Positions 6,754-13,239 of a stretch of DNA of 13,239 nt are shown here, in pieces. Below the pieces are notes generated by a model. The model ran no database searches. It was not told the DNA's origin and saw only the letters and a program-made list of their open reading frames with translations. The DNA comes from 2-12-FULL-43-11 sp035655355 (GTDB lineage: Bacteria; Patescibacteriota; Minisyncoccia; UBA6257; Colwellbacteraceae). The DNA is taken from positions 1 to 13,239 of the forward strand of contig DASRUQ010000014.1 in assembly GCA_035655355.1 (NCBI GenBank), written 5' to 3'. Numbering within the stretch: the first letter of the stretch is position 1; each line of letters begins with the position of its first letter. The position numbers and the translations under genes were made by a program.

Positions 6754-6971
6754 TGTCGGGCATAGCCGTAAAAAAAAGAGACGGAGAAGCTTCCAACTCA
6801 CTCATCTACCGCTTTACTAAAAGAATTCAGCAAAGCGGAGTTTTGCGTGAAGCGAGAAAGAGGCGTTTCTCCCACCGCAGGGTAACTAAAAACAAGCGCC
6901 ATATTTCCGCTATGTATAAGGCCGGGAAAACCGCCAAGATATTAAGCGATAGGAAGTTGGGTCTCTTGTAA
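6753..6971 (+). CDS. rpsU: Small ribosomal subunit protein bS21
   Basis: This is a 72-residue, highly basic protein with the S21 pattern: VKKRDGEASNSLIYRFTKRI, then GVLREARKRRF and a basic tail. bS21 binds the 30S platform near the 3' end of 16S rRNA and helps mRNA selection. The ATG overlaps the stop of the HIT gene by one base (TAATG) with no Shine-Dalgarno sequence. It is followed after 2 bases by yqeY, a neighbour of rpsU in many bacteria, which supports the call. Its length is within the family range. Confidence 0.95.
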   Translation: MSGIAVKKRDGEASNSLIYRFTKRIQQSGVLREARKRRFSHRRVTKNKRHISAMYKAGKTAKILSDRKLGLL

Positions 6972-6973
6972 TA

Positions 6974-7420
6974 ATGAACCTCCTGGAAAAAATAAATTCT
7001 CAAATAAAAGAAGCCATGAAAGAGGGTAACTCTTTTAAAGTGGGTACGCTTCGTATGGTAGTTTCTTCAATCAAAAACCGGGAAATAGAAAAAAGAGCCA
7101 AATCGTCCGACCCATTAACCGAAGAGGAGATAATGGAAGTGTTGCGCCGTGAGGTTAAAAAAAGAAGGGAATCAATCGAGATTTACGGCAGCGCGGGTAG
7201 AGGTGACCTCAAAGAAAAAGAAGAACTGGAACTTAAAGTTATTCAGTCATATCTGCCAGCGGAACTGACCAAAGAAGAAGTAGAGCATATTGTCGCGGAG
7301 GCTATGGCCGGAGGAGAAAAGGAGTTTGGTAAGATTATGAAGGCAGTGAAGGAGGTGATCGGCGGCAGAGCCGACGGCAAGCTTGTTAGCGAGATTATTA
7401 AAAAGCATTTAGAGGCCTAA
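6974..7420 (+). CDS. yqeY: GatB/YqeY domain protein
   Basis: The 148 residues span the whole YqeY fold. An N-terminal helical part carries LRMVVSSIKNREIEKR and a long charged helix, EEEIMEVLRREVKKRRESIEIY. The C-terminal part has VIQSYLPAELTKEEVEHIV and GKIMKAVKEVIGGRADGKLVSEIIKKHL, the latter resembling the tail domain of the GatB amidotransferase subunit. The family is tRNA-associated by homology, but its exact role is unsettled. It sits 2 bases after rpsU and ends one base before the GTG of ybeY, so the genes form one transcript. Nothing in the sequence is unusual for the family. Confidence 0.93.
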   Translation: MNLLEKINSQIKEAMKEGNSFKVGTLRMVVSSIKNREIEKRAKSSDPLTEEEIMEVLRREVKKRRESIEIYGSAGRGDLKEKEELELKVIQSYLPAELTKEEVEHIVAEAMAGGEKEFGKIMKAVKEVIGGRADGKLVSEIIKKHLEA

Positions 7421-7816
7421 GTGAAAAAGGCTGAAGAACAAAAGAGGCTTAAACTTCTGGCTTATGAAGTACTGGGTTATCTCCGCAAAAAGAATTCTTA
7501 CGCCGAGATTAATGTGGTGACATCCCTCCAAATGAAGAAGCTTAATCTTCTGTACCGAGGCCAAGACAAGACTACTAATGTCTTGTCTTTTTCGTATCCC
7601 TCTTGGTTCCCTCAGGTTAGCAAGGGATTACCTAGGCTACTAGGCGAGGTTTACCTAGACCCCAAATTCATCAAAAAGCGGGGTGAAGACATAGATCGCC
7701 TCTTGGTACACGGGCTCCTCCACTTGTTAGGTTTAGACCATGAGCGTTATGATGATAGGATAAAGATGGAACGTATGGAAAAAAAGATTTTAAAATGGCT
7801 AAAAATAAGATTCTAG
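7421..7816 (+). CDS. ybeY: Endoribonuclease YbeY (16S rRNA 3'-end maturation)
   Basis: YbeY is a zinc metalloendoribonuclease needed for 16S rRNA 3'-end maturation and ribosome quality control. The 131 residues carry the metal motif HGLLHLLGLDH (H97, H101, H107), preceded by LNLLYRGQDKTTNVLSF and LGEVYLDP, both standard family blocks. The start is GTG, directly after the yqeY stop, with AGAGG about six bases upstream. The 3' end overlaps ftsA by 22 bases, which points to coupling of the two. Being next to rpsU and yqeY fits a ribosome-related job, and its place before ftsA/ftsZ joins ribosome maturation and division in one transcript. Confidence 0.94.
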   Translation: MKKAEEQKRLKLLAYEVLGYLRKKNSYAEINVVTSLQMKKLNLLYRGQDKTTNVLSFSYPSWFPQVSKGLPRLLGEVYLDPKFIKKRGEDIDRLLVHGLLHLLGLDHERYDDRIKMERMEKKILKWLKIRF

Positions 7817-9024
7817 GCTTAGATGTCGGCTCGAGTTCAATTAGGGCTGTAGTAGCCGAAGAAGAACAGGGTAATAAAATTTCCCTCATTTATAGTATAG
7901 AGAGACCTTCTCATGGTTTGAGGAAAGGAGTGGTAGTTGATATGGACGAAGCCGCCTCCTCCATCAACGCTGTCTTGCAGGAAGTAAAGAATTTTTCCAA
8001 GGGCGCCATACATAATATTTATTTGAATGTTGGCAGTTCCGATATTCATTCCCAGATTTCCCGGGGCATTATTGCTGTTTCACGGGCTAGCTCCGAAATC
8101 CACCGCGATGACACGGCGCGAGCCGTACAAGCTTCGGAAGCGGTTCACTTGCCATCCAACAGAACTATTCTCCACACGATTACCAGAGAATTTATTGTGG
8201 ATGGCGTAGCTGACATTAAAGATCCCTTAGGTATGGTGGGAGCCAGGCTGGAAGTAGTGAGTATTATTATTGATGCCTTTGACCCGGCGATTAAAAATCT
8301 TTTGAAATGCGTGGAGTTGGCTGGCGGGAGTGTTTCAGGACTTATTTTTAATCCACTGGCATCCGCGCAAGCGGCGCTCTCCAAGAACCAAAAAGAATTA
8401 GGGGTGGTTATGATTGATATAGGTTACAGTACGACCAGCATTGCCGTCTACGAAGAAAATAAATTATTACATACCGCTATGTTACCGATTGGAGCCGGGC
8501 ACGTGACTAAGGATTTGGCAGTAGCTTTAAAAATTCCCGTGGAAGCAGCGGAGAAATTAAAAATTTCTTACGGTTACGCCGTGGCTAAAGAAGTTCCCGC
8601 CAGAGAAACTATAGATTTGAAAAAAATTGATGCAGGTTTTAAGGGTACGCCCTCAAGAAGGTATATAGCAGAAATTATAGAGTCGCGTCTCACTGAGATT
8701 TGCGAACTCATTAATAATGAGTTAAGATTAATAGGTAAAGCAGGGCGATTACCTGGAGGGGTGGTGCTCTCCGGTGGCGGTTCTAAGCTGCCGGGTGTAG
8801 TAGAACTTTTTAGGGATGAGCTTAAACTGGCCACCCAGATAGGCTTGCCTCACCCCGAGTATTTTCCCGTGCACTCTAAGGACGCTGCTTCGTTCCTTGA
8901 GTCTCCTGAATATGTTACTGTCCTAGGCCTCCTTCTTTGGGGCAGGGAATTTGAGCCTGGCGCCATACGTTTGCCCGGTTTCTGGACTAATATAGTTCAA
9001 TTTATGAAAAACCTCCTACCTTAA
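7795..9024 (+). CDS. ftsA: Cell division protein FtsA
   Basis: FtsA is an actin-like ATPase that anchors FtsZ filaments to the membrane and recruits the divisome. The 409 residues show phosphate-1 (GLDVGSSSIRAVV), the 1C/SHS2 domain (~80-190, including GIIAVSRASSEI and GARLEVVSIII), phosphate-2 (MIDIGYSTTSIAVY with D208), and the adenosine motif (GGVVLSGGGSKLPGV, ~321-335). The last 15 residues (395-409, GFWTNIVQFMKNLLP) form an amphipathic membrane-targeting helix. All ATP motifs look intact, in contrast to the PilM-like domain elsewhere in the window. Translation begins inside the 3' end of ybeY, and the gene lies 2 bases before ftsZ, its usual partner. Confidence 0.95.
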   Translation: MAKNKILGLDVGSSSIRAVVAEEEQGNKISLIYSIERPSHGLRKGVVVDMDEAASSINAVLQEVKNFSKGAIHNIYLNVGSSDIHSQISRGIIAVSRASSEIHRDDTARAVQASEAVHLPSNRTILHTITREFIVDGVADIKDPLGMVGARLEVVSIIIDAFDPAIKNLLKCVELAGGSVSGLIFNPLASAQAALSKNQKELGVVMIDIGYSTTSIAVYEENKLLHTAMLPIGAGHVTKDLAVALKIPVEAAEKLKISYGYAVAKEVPARETIDLKKIDAGFKGTPSRRYIAEIIESRLTEICELINNELRLIGKAGRLPGGVVLSGGGSKLPGVVELFRDELKLATQIGLPHPEYFPVHSKDAASFLESPEYVTVLGLLLWGREFEPGAIRLPGFWTNIVQFMKNLLP

Positions 9025-9026
9025 AT

Positions 9027-10223
9027 ATGGCTAAAAAGAATAGGAAAAGTCCTAAAAAAAGAAAAACAGCGGTCCATAATCCCGCTAAACCTTTCGTCAA
9101 AATAAAAGTAGTGGGTATTGGCGGAGCGGGGGGCAATGTTATCACCCGTATGGGGAGGGACTCTATGCGTGGCGTGGAATTCATCGCGGTTAACACGGAT
9201 GCCCAGGACTTAGAGTATTCCGAGGCCAAGCAAAAGATACATATAGGCAGAGTTATTACTAAAGGTATGGGTGCCGGTATGAATCCGGATTTGGGCCGCC
9301 AGGCAGCCGAAGAAAGCCAAGCTGATATTGCTGAGGCGCTGCAGGGAGCGGATATGATTTTTTTAGCCGCTGGATTCGGCGGAGGTACGGGGACAGGAGC
9401 GACGCCGGTGGTGGCTGATATTGCCCGCGAGACCGGAGCGCTAGTAGTCGCCATTATCACCAAGCCTTTTGCTTTTGAAGGATCACAGAGAGTCAGAATT
9501 GCCGAAGAAGGAATTGTAAGACTAAAAGATAAAGTGGATACAATGATTGTGATTCCTAACGACAGGGTTTTTAGTATTATAGACAACGAGACTCCTATCT
9601 TAAAAGCTTTTGAAAAAATAGATGATATATTAAAAAGCGCGGTCTCCGGCGTTACTGAGGTTATTACTTCAGCCGGACTCGTGAACGTGGACTTTGCCGA
9701 TGTGAAAGCGATTATGGGGGATTCAGGAACGGCAGTAGTTGGCGTAGGTATTTCCGAGGGTAAAGAACGGTCGATCAAAGCGGCGACACAAGCAGTGAAT
9801 TCTCCACTGCTGGAAACTTCTATCGACGGGGCTAAAGGAGTTTTATTTTGTATTGCAGGCGGCAGAGATTTAAAAATGGTAGAAGTCAGCGAAATCGCAA
9901 AAATAATTACGGAGAATGTTGATCCAGGAGCGAAAATTATTTTTGGAGCTTACAGCGACAGGAAGTTAAAAGCCGGACAGATTAAAGTTACGTTGGTAGC
10001 CACAGGTTTTAATGGCTTATCTGTTAAGAGAGAGAGTAATTTAAGTTTATTTACCTCTAAAGATACGCGGGAGGTGTCTGAAATGAGAAGAGAAGGGCCT
10101 AAGTTAGATTTTAATAAGGAAGTTGATAACTTAGAACCCCCGAAAAAGATTGAACCTGAATCAAATAAGAAAGACGATGACGTTTGGGACATACCGACAT
10201 TCTTGAGAAAGAAAAAAAGATAA
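9027..10223 (+). CDS. ftsZ: Cell division protein FtsZ
   Basis: This tubulin-like GTPase forms the cytokinetic ring. The 398 residues hold GIGGAGGNVITRM, the GTP signature GGGTGTG (118-124), the T7 loop NVDFADVKAIM (from N220) that completes the next subunit's active site, and the C-terminal core domain to ~335. A charged linker of ~50 residues follows, ending in the conserved tail VWDIPTFLRKKKR that binds FtsA. An unusual feature is a strongly basic N-terminal extension, KKNRKSPKKRK, before the first strand at ~24. No Shine-Dalgarno sequence precedes the ATG, so it is probably coupled to ftsA. It is the last gene of the long run and is followed by a dispersed repeat and an intrinsic terminator. 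Confidence 0.97.
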   Translation: MAKKNRKSPKKRKTAVHNPAKPFVKIKVVGIGGAGGNVITRMGRDSMRGVEFIAVNTDAQDLEYSEAKQKIHIGRVITKGMGAGMNPDLGRQAAEESQADIAEALQGADMIFLAAGFGGGTGTGATPVVADIARETGALVVAIITKPFAFEGSQRVRIAEEGIVRLKDKVDTMIVIPNDRVFSIIDNETPILKAFEKIDDILKSAVSGVTEVITSAGLVNVDFADVKAIMGDSGTAVVGVGISEGKERSIKAATQAVNSPLLETSIDGAKGVLFCIAGGRDLKMVEVSEIAKIITENVDPGAKIIFGAYSDRKLKAGQIKVTLVATGFNGLSVKRESNLSLFTSKDTREVSEMRREGPKLDFNKEVDNLEPPKKIEPESNKKDDDVWDIPTFLRKKKR

Positions 10224-10236
10224 AATTTTGATTTTT

Positions 10237-10277
10237 CCTGCTTGCCGCCTGCCTGCCGGTAGGCAGGGCAGGCAAGG
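10237..10277 (+). repeat. PAGRQ-type palindromic dispersed repeat, copy 2
   Basis: The inner hairpin CCTGCC (10252-10257), GGTA, GGCAGG (10262-10267) matches the copy at 4415-4430 with one base changed. Outer arms CTTGCC (10241-10246) and GGCAAG (10271-10276) are complementary. It lies just after ftsZ and before the terminator. Confidence 0.75.
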
Positions 10278-10286
10278 GGTTATTAA

Positions 10287-10318
10287 GGCCCACAACTTAT
10301 TAGTTTGGGGGTCTTTTT
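10287..10318 (+). terminator. Intrinsic terminator after ftsZ
   Basis: GGCCCACAA (10287-10295) pairs with TTGGGGGTC (10305-10313), with one mismatch and one G:U pair, around a 9-base loop. Five T residues (10314-10318) follow. It is placed to end the lepB-ftsZ transcript. Confidence 0.65.
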
Positions 10319-10326
10319 ATCCCTTA

Positions 10327-10355
10327 CCTCCACACCTAATGTATGGGTGTGGGGG
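10327..10355 (+). other. GC-rich hairpin of unknown role in the nrdJ upstream region
   Basis: CCTCCACACC (10327-10336) pairs with GGTGTGGGGG (10346-10355), with one G:U pair, around a 9-base loop. No T tract follows on either strand. It could be a second terminator relic, a regulatory RNA element or part of the dispersed-repeat insertion. The rest of the 291-base gap holds the repeat, the terminator and the nrdJ promoter; I see no gene in it. Confidence 0.45.
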
Positions 10356-10447
10356 CTTGCCAACCTGTTGTCAAATATTGTGCTGCTTCGCGGCCAATCC
10401 AAAAACCTAAATTTTACGGGGGTCTTTCTCGGCTCTTTTGCCGCTCC

Positions 10448-10478
10448 TTGAGTTTATCCACAAGCACCGTGCTAAGAT
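10448..10478 (+). promoter_or_regulatory. Putative nrdJ promoter with a perfect DnaA box inside
   Basis: An extended -10 element TGCTAAGAT (10470-10478) has TTGAGT (10448-10453) as a -35 candidate at a long 19-base spacing. Between them is TTATCCACA (10454-10462), a perfect match to the DnaA box consensus TTATNCACA. Next to it is the short inverted repeat AGCACCGTGCT (10463-10473). Placement between the -35 and -10 would let a bound protein block RNA polymerase. The promoter call is tentative; the DnaA box match is exact. Confidence 0.5.
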
Positions 10479-10514
10479 AGAGTCAGCGTCGGAAAAATAA
10501 AAATAAAAAGGGAC

Positions 10515-12962
10515 ATGATAAAGAACGTAGCTATCAAGAAAAGGGACGAACAGGTAAACAAAACATTTTCAGAAAATTCTCTGAAAATGATGAGAAAAAG
10601 ATATTTAGCTACGGATGATATGGGCCGTCAAGAGACGCCAGCGGATATGTTCCACCGTGTGGCGAGCGCTATTGCGGAAGTAGAGAAGGATTATAAGCAC
10701 GACGCTAAGTTTATTAAGAAAGTTGAAGAAGATTTCTTTAGCATTATGTCCACTAAAGAGTTTACTCCGGCAGGGAGAACTCTGACTAACGCCGGCGCAG
10801 GCACTCCCTTAATCGCTAACTGTATCGTGCTCCCTATTCACGATTCTATGGAAAGCATTTTCCAAACTTTGAAGGATGCCGCTCTCTTACAGCAAGCTGG
10901 ATCTGGTCTGGGATTTTCTTTAGATGAGTTACGACCGGCGATGACACCGACAAAAAAATCCCGCGGCTCTTCTTCCGGCCCGGTTTCATTTTTAAAAGTT
11001 TACAACGAAGCTTTCGGCACAATTAAACAACAGGGCAGGCATGGAGCCAACATGGCGATGATGAGCGTGGACCATCCGGACTTTTTGGATTTCATCCGCT
11101 CTAAAGAAGCGGAAGGAGAAATAAGAAATTTTAATATTTCCATCAAAGTCACAGACGAATTTATGCGCTTAGCATCGCAGGCTCCGGAGACTCCTTGGTT
11201 TTCCACTTGGAAAGGAGAAAAAATTAAACCCAGAAAAATTTTACGCCACCCCAACGGTAGCGTTTATGGTTACGAAGAATTGGATATGACAGTTGGAGAT
11301 GTTATGAGCGAGATCGTAAATTATTCCTGGAGGAACGGAGAGCCTGGAATAGTTTTTATTGATACCATCAATAAAACCAATCCTTTGCCTGGGCTAGGCC
11401 GCATTGAGTGTTCCAACCCCTGTGGCGAGCAATTCTTACATCCCTATGACAACTGTAACCTTGGTTCCATCAATCTGGCTGTTTTTGTCAAAGACGGCAA
11501 GATGAACTGGGCCAGACTGAAGTTTGTCACTAAGACCTCGGTCAGAATGTTAGATAATGTTATAGACAGGTTTGATTTCCCGGTGCCTCAGGTGACTGAT
11601 TTAGCTAAAAAGAATAGGCGAATCGGGCTGGGTATCATGGGTTTCGCGGATATGCTTTATCAGCTGGGCATCAAATATAACTCTGCGGAGGGCATTGCTA
11701 TGGCCGAGAAGACTATGTCTTTCCTCAATAAGGCTGCCCACGAGATGAGTCAGGAACTCGCCAAAGAAAAGGGTTCATTCCCCAACCATAACCTAAGCGT
11801 TTTTGCCAAGAAGAAGATAAAAATGAGGAATGCGGCTTTAACCACAGTTGCTCCTACCGGCAGTATCTCTATGATGTACGACACTTCCTCCGGTTGTGAG
11901 CCTAATTTCGCCTTGGCTTACATTAAACAGGATAAAGACGGCATTCAGTACCAATATCTTAACCCTTACTTTGAGAAAGAATTAAAGAAGAGGAAGTTTA
12001 ACGAGGCGACTATTACTAAAATCAAAGAAGAACTCGTTAAGACCGGCAGTATCCAGCGTTTGGATTACCTGCCTAAAGATTTGCGCGATACTTTTGTGAT
12101 TTCCATGGAAATGACCGGTATTGACCACGTCAGAATGCAGGGAGCTTTCCAGAAGAACGTGGATAACTCCATTTCCAAGACTGTTAACTTCCCCAACAGC
12201 GCTACTCACGAAGATGTGAGACAAGCTTATATTGAAGCCTGGAAGGCCGGTTGTAAGAGTTCTACTGTTTACAGAGATGGCAGCCGCAATGTTCAGATTT
12301 TGAATTTAGGCACCGGAGAGAACATTATTTCCACGACTAGCGATCCTAAGAAATTGGACAAGACAGAAAGCACGAAGTCCATGGATCTGGCCGTTGATAT
12401 GAATCGCTTAGAACCCAGAAAGAGGCCGGAAACTTTGTCGGGTAAAACTTATAAAGTGAAGACGGGTTATGGCAATCTCTACGTGACAGTTAACAACGAC
12501 GACGTTGGAGTACCCTTTGAAGTCTTCGCCACTATTGGTAAAAGCGGGGGTTTCTTTCAGGAACAGTCCGAGGCAATATGTCGACTTATCTCACTTTCGC
12601 TCCGCTCAGGCATAAAAGTGGAAGAAATTATAGATGACTTAAAGGGCATTAGGGGACCAATGCCGACTTTGACTGCCAAGGGCACTGTACTTTCTTTGCC
12701 AGACGCTATCGGCAGGATTTTGGAAGAGCATGCGAGAAACGGCCAGCAGACTGGATTGTTTGAAGACGCTGTAGTTGAAGCAAACGTCGGTAATAAAGTA
12801 GAAGCTCCCAGCGCGGTTGCCGTGACCGGTCCCACAATCGAAAAGAAAGTTAGTTTGGCCGATTATGGTAACCCAGTGGGCTGTCCTGACTGCGGAGAAA
12901 GGCTCACCATGGCCGAAGGATGTATTAGCTGTAAAAGCTGTGGCTTCAGTCGCTGTACTTAA
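10515..12962 (+). CDS. nrdJ: Adenosylcobalamin-dependent (class II) ribonucleotide reductase
   Basis: This enzyme reduces ribonucleotides to deoxyribonucleotides with a thiyl radical generated from adenosylcobalamin, so it needs no oxygen. In its 815 residues, PAGRTLTNAG precedes Cys103 (NCIVLP), one of the redox pair. SSGPVSFLKVYNEAF and RHGANMAMMSVDHPDF are substrate-site blocks. NPCGE holds the radical Cys303, and the partner Cys314 lies 11 residues on (DNCNLGSINL). APTGSISMMYDTSSGCEP and NFPNSATHEDV complete the barrel. A TSCPD-like domain (~636-740) and a C-terminal Cys-rich tail (C790, C793, C803, C806, C809, C814) follow, as in other NrdJ. No N-terminal ATP cone is present. In the TSCPD part the usual cysteines read GIRGP and SLPDAI. 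GGGA lies unusually close to the ATG. folA follows after 16 bases. Confidence 0.95.
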   Translation: MIKNVAIKKRDEQVNKTFSENSLKMMRKRYLATDDMGRQETPADMFHRVASAIAEVEKDYKHDAKFIKKVEEDFFSIMSTKEFTPAGRTLTNAGAGTPLIANCIVLPIHDSMESIFQTLKDAALLQQAGSGLGFSLDELRPAMTPTKKSRGSSSGPVSFLKVYNEAFGTIKQQGRHGANMAMMSVDHPDFLDFIRSKEAEGEIRNFNISIKVTDEFMRLASQAPETPWFSTWKGEKIKPRKILRHPNGSVYGYEELDMTVGDVMSEIVNYSWRNGEPGIVFIDTINKTNPLPGLGRIECSNPCGEQFLHPYDNCNLGSINLAVFVKDGKMNWARLKFVTKTSVRMLDNVIDRFDFPVPQVTDLAKKNRRIGLGIMGFADMLYQLGIKYNSAEGIAMAEKTMSFLNKAAHEMSQELAKEKGSFPNHNLSVFAKKKIKMRNAALTTVAPTGSISMMYDTSSGCEPNFALAYIKQDKDGIQYQYLNPYFEKELKKRKFNEATITKIKEELVKTGSIQRLDYLPKDLRDTFVISMEMTGIDHVRMQGAFQKNVDNSISKTVNFPNSATHEDVRQAYIEAWKAGCKSSTVYRDGSRNVQILNLGTGENIISTTSDPKKLDKTESTKSMDLAVDMNRLEPRKRPETLSGKTYKVKTGYGNLYVTVNNDDVGVPFEVFATIGKSGGFFQEQSEAICRLISLSLRSGIKVEEIIDDLKGIRGPMPTLTAKGTVLSLPDAIGRILEEHARNGQQTGLFEDAVVEANVGNKVEAPSAVAVTGPTIEKKVSLADYGNPVGCPDCGERLTMAEGCISCKSCGFSRCT

Positions 12963-12978
12963 ATCTGTTTAAATTTTG

Positions 12979-13239
12979 GTGATAGTGTCTTTAATCTCGG
13001 CTGTGGCTGATAATGGGGTTATAGGGAAAATGAATGCCCTGCCGTGGTATCTCCCAGCCGATTTAAAGCATTTTAAAGATATAACTATGGGCAAGCCTAT
13101 TATTATGGGCCGAACCACCTACGAATCCATTGGGCGTCCTTTACCAGGGAGGATTAATGTTGTTTTAAGTTCGCGGATAGGTTTTACGGCTCCGGGCTGT
13201 GTAGTAGTTCACACAGTCGCCGAAGCTTTACAGGCGGTT
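12979..13239 (+). CDS. folA: Dihydrofolate reductase, 3' end cut by the window
   Basis: DHFR reduces dihydrofolate with NADPH and so regenerates the cofactor for thymidylate and purine synthesis. The visible 87 residues follow the family closely: VSLISAVADNGVIG, the Met20-type loop with LPW (21-23), catalytic Asp28 in LPADLKHFK, the NADPH-binding GRTTYESIG (44-52), then RPLPGR with Arg58, and INVVLS. There is no ATG; I chose GTG at 12979, which gives the usual short N-terminus. TTG at 12976 or GTG at 12985 are alternatives. It lies 16 bases after nrdJ with no terminator between them, so the two probably share a transcript and jointly supply DNA precursors. The C-terminal half lies beyond the window. 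Confidence 0.93.
   Translation, partial: MIVSLISAVADNGVIGKMNALPWYLPADLKHFKDITMGKPIIMGRTTYESIGRPLPGRINVVLSSRIGFTAPGCVVVHTVAEALQAV

Noticed and set aside
9002..9778. 258-codon open frame on the - strand
   Set aside because: It lies wholly across ftsZ, which has every family motif on the + strand. The reverse frame has low-complexity Ser/Thr/Pro/Ile composition typical of a shadow.
10364..10388. Possible NrdR box upstream of nrdJ
   Set aside because: On the - strand GCACAATATTTG resembles only half of the consensus, and a second box at proper spacing is missing.
10228..10410. Short + strand frame, including a Cys-rich 23-residue peptide from ATG 10340
   Set aside because: Most of it is translation of the palindromic repeat and the terminator. 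No ribosome binding site precedes ATG 10340, and there is no other sign of coding.
10454..10462. Replication origin signalled by the DnaA box
   Set aside because: Only one box is seen, with no cluster, no AT-rich unwinding region and no dnaA or dnaN gene nearby. A promoter role is more likely.
10224..10514. Cobalamin riboswitch upstream of the B12-dependent reductase
   Set aside because: I could not find the B12 box or the conserved GACC/GCCAG core in this gap.
1..13239. Recoded TGA (glycine) as in Gracilibacteria/Absconditabacteria
   Set aside because: Core genes are full length in the standard code with no in-frame TGA; the absence of TGA stops among 13 genes fits simple TAA preference.
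1..13239. CRISPR array, tRNA, rRNA or transposase
   Set aside because: I saw no regularly spaced direct repeats, no cloverleaf or rRNA-like sequence in the gaps, and no transposase motifs.

Overview
The window looks like a piece of a Candidate Phyla Radiation (Patescibacteria, probably Parcubacteria-like) chromosome. The evidence is a modular prepilin-like surface protein with domains typical of that group, and a PilM-PilN fusion. Housekeeping genes are packed with TAATG junctions and few clear Shine-Dalgarno sequences. A short FtsA-FtsZ division module directly follows ybeY, the ribonucleotide reductase is the B12-dependent NrdJ type, and dispersed repeats read in frame as the peptides PAGRQ and ILSEVE. 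This assignment is an inference; no rRNA or tRNA gene lies in the window. The genetic code looks standard: 12 of the 13 complete genes end in TAA, one in TAG and none in TGA, and no in-frame TGA interrupts them.

Layout. (1) Positions 1-3536, + strand: the 3' end of a type IV pilus-like locus. It holds the C-terminal part of a pilin-like protein carrying three beta-rich domains, a small class-III-like minor pilin, and a PilM/PilN fusion that ends in a second, duplicated PilN-type domain. (2) Positions 3537-3744: a non-coding gap between convergent genes with two copies of an ~20-bp near-palindrome. (3) Positions 3745-4290, - strand: peptidyl-tRNA hydrolase. A divergent intergenic region follows, with a perfect 18-bp palindrome and one PAGRQ-type repeat. 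(4) Positions 4460-10223, + strand: one tightly packed run of lepB, hisS, a HIT hydrolase, rpsU, yqeY, ybeY, ftsA and ftsZ. These link protein export, tRNA charging, ribosome assembly and maturation, and cell division. (5) Positions 10224-10514: an intergenic region with a second PAGRQ-type repeat, an intrinsic terminator for the ftsZ run, a GC-rich hairpin and a putative nrdJ promoter containing a perfect DnaA box. (6) Positions 10515 to the end: nrdJ followed by a window-truncated folA (dihydrofolate reductase) with a non-ATG start, together forming a deoxynucleotide supply unit.

Most genes are ordinary core genes. The points most worth a second look are the PilM-PilN-PilN' fusion with a degraded ATPase motif, the paired palindromes, the divergent-promoter palindrome, and the DnaA box inside the predicted nrdJ promoter.
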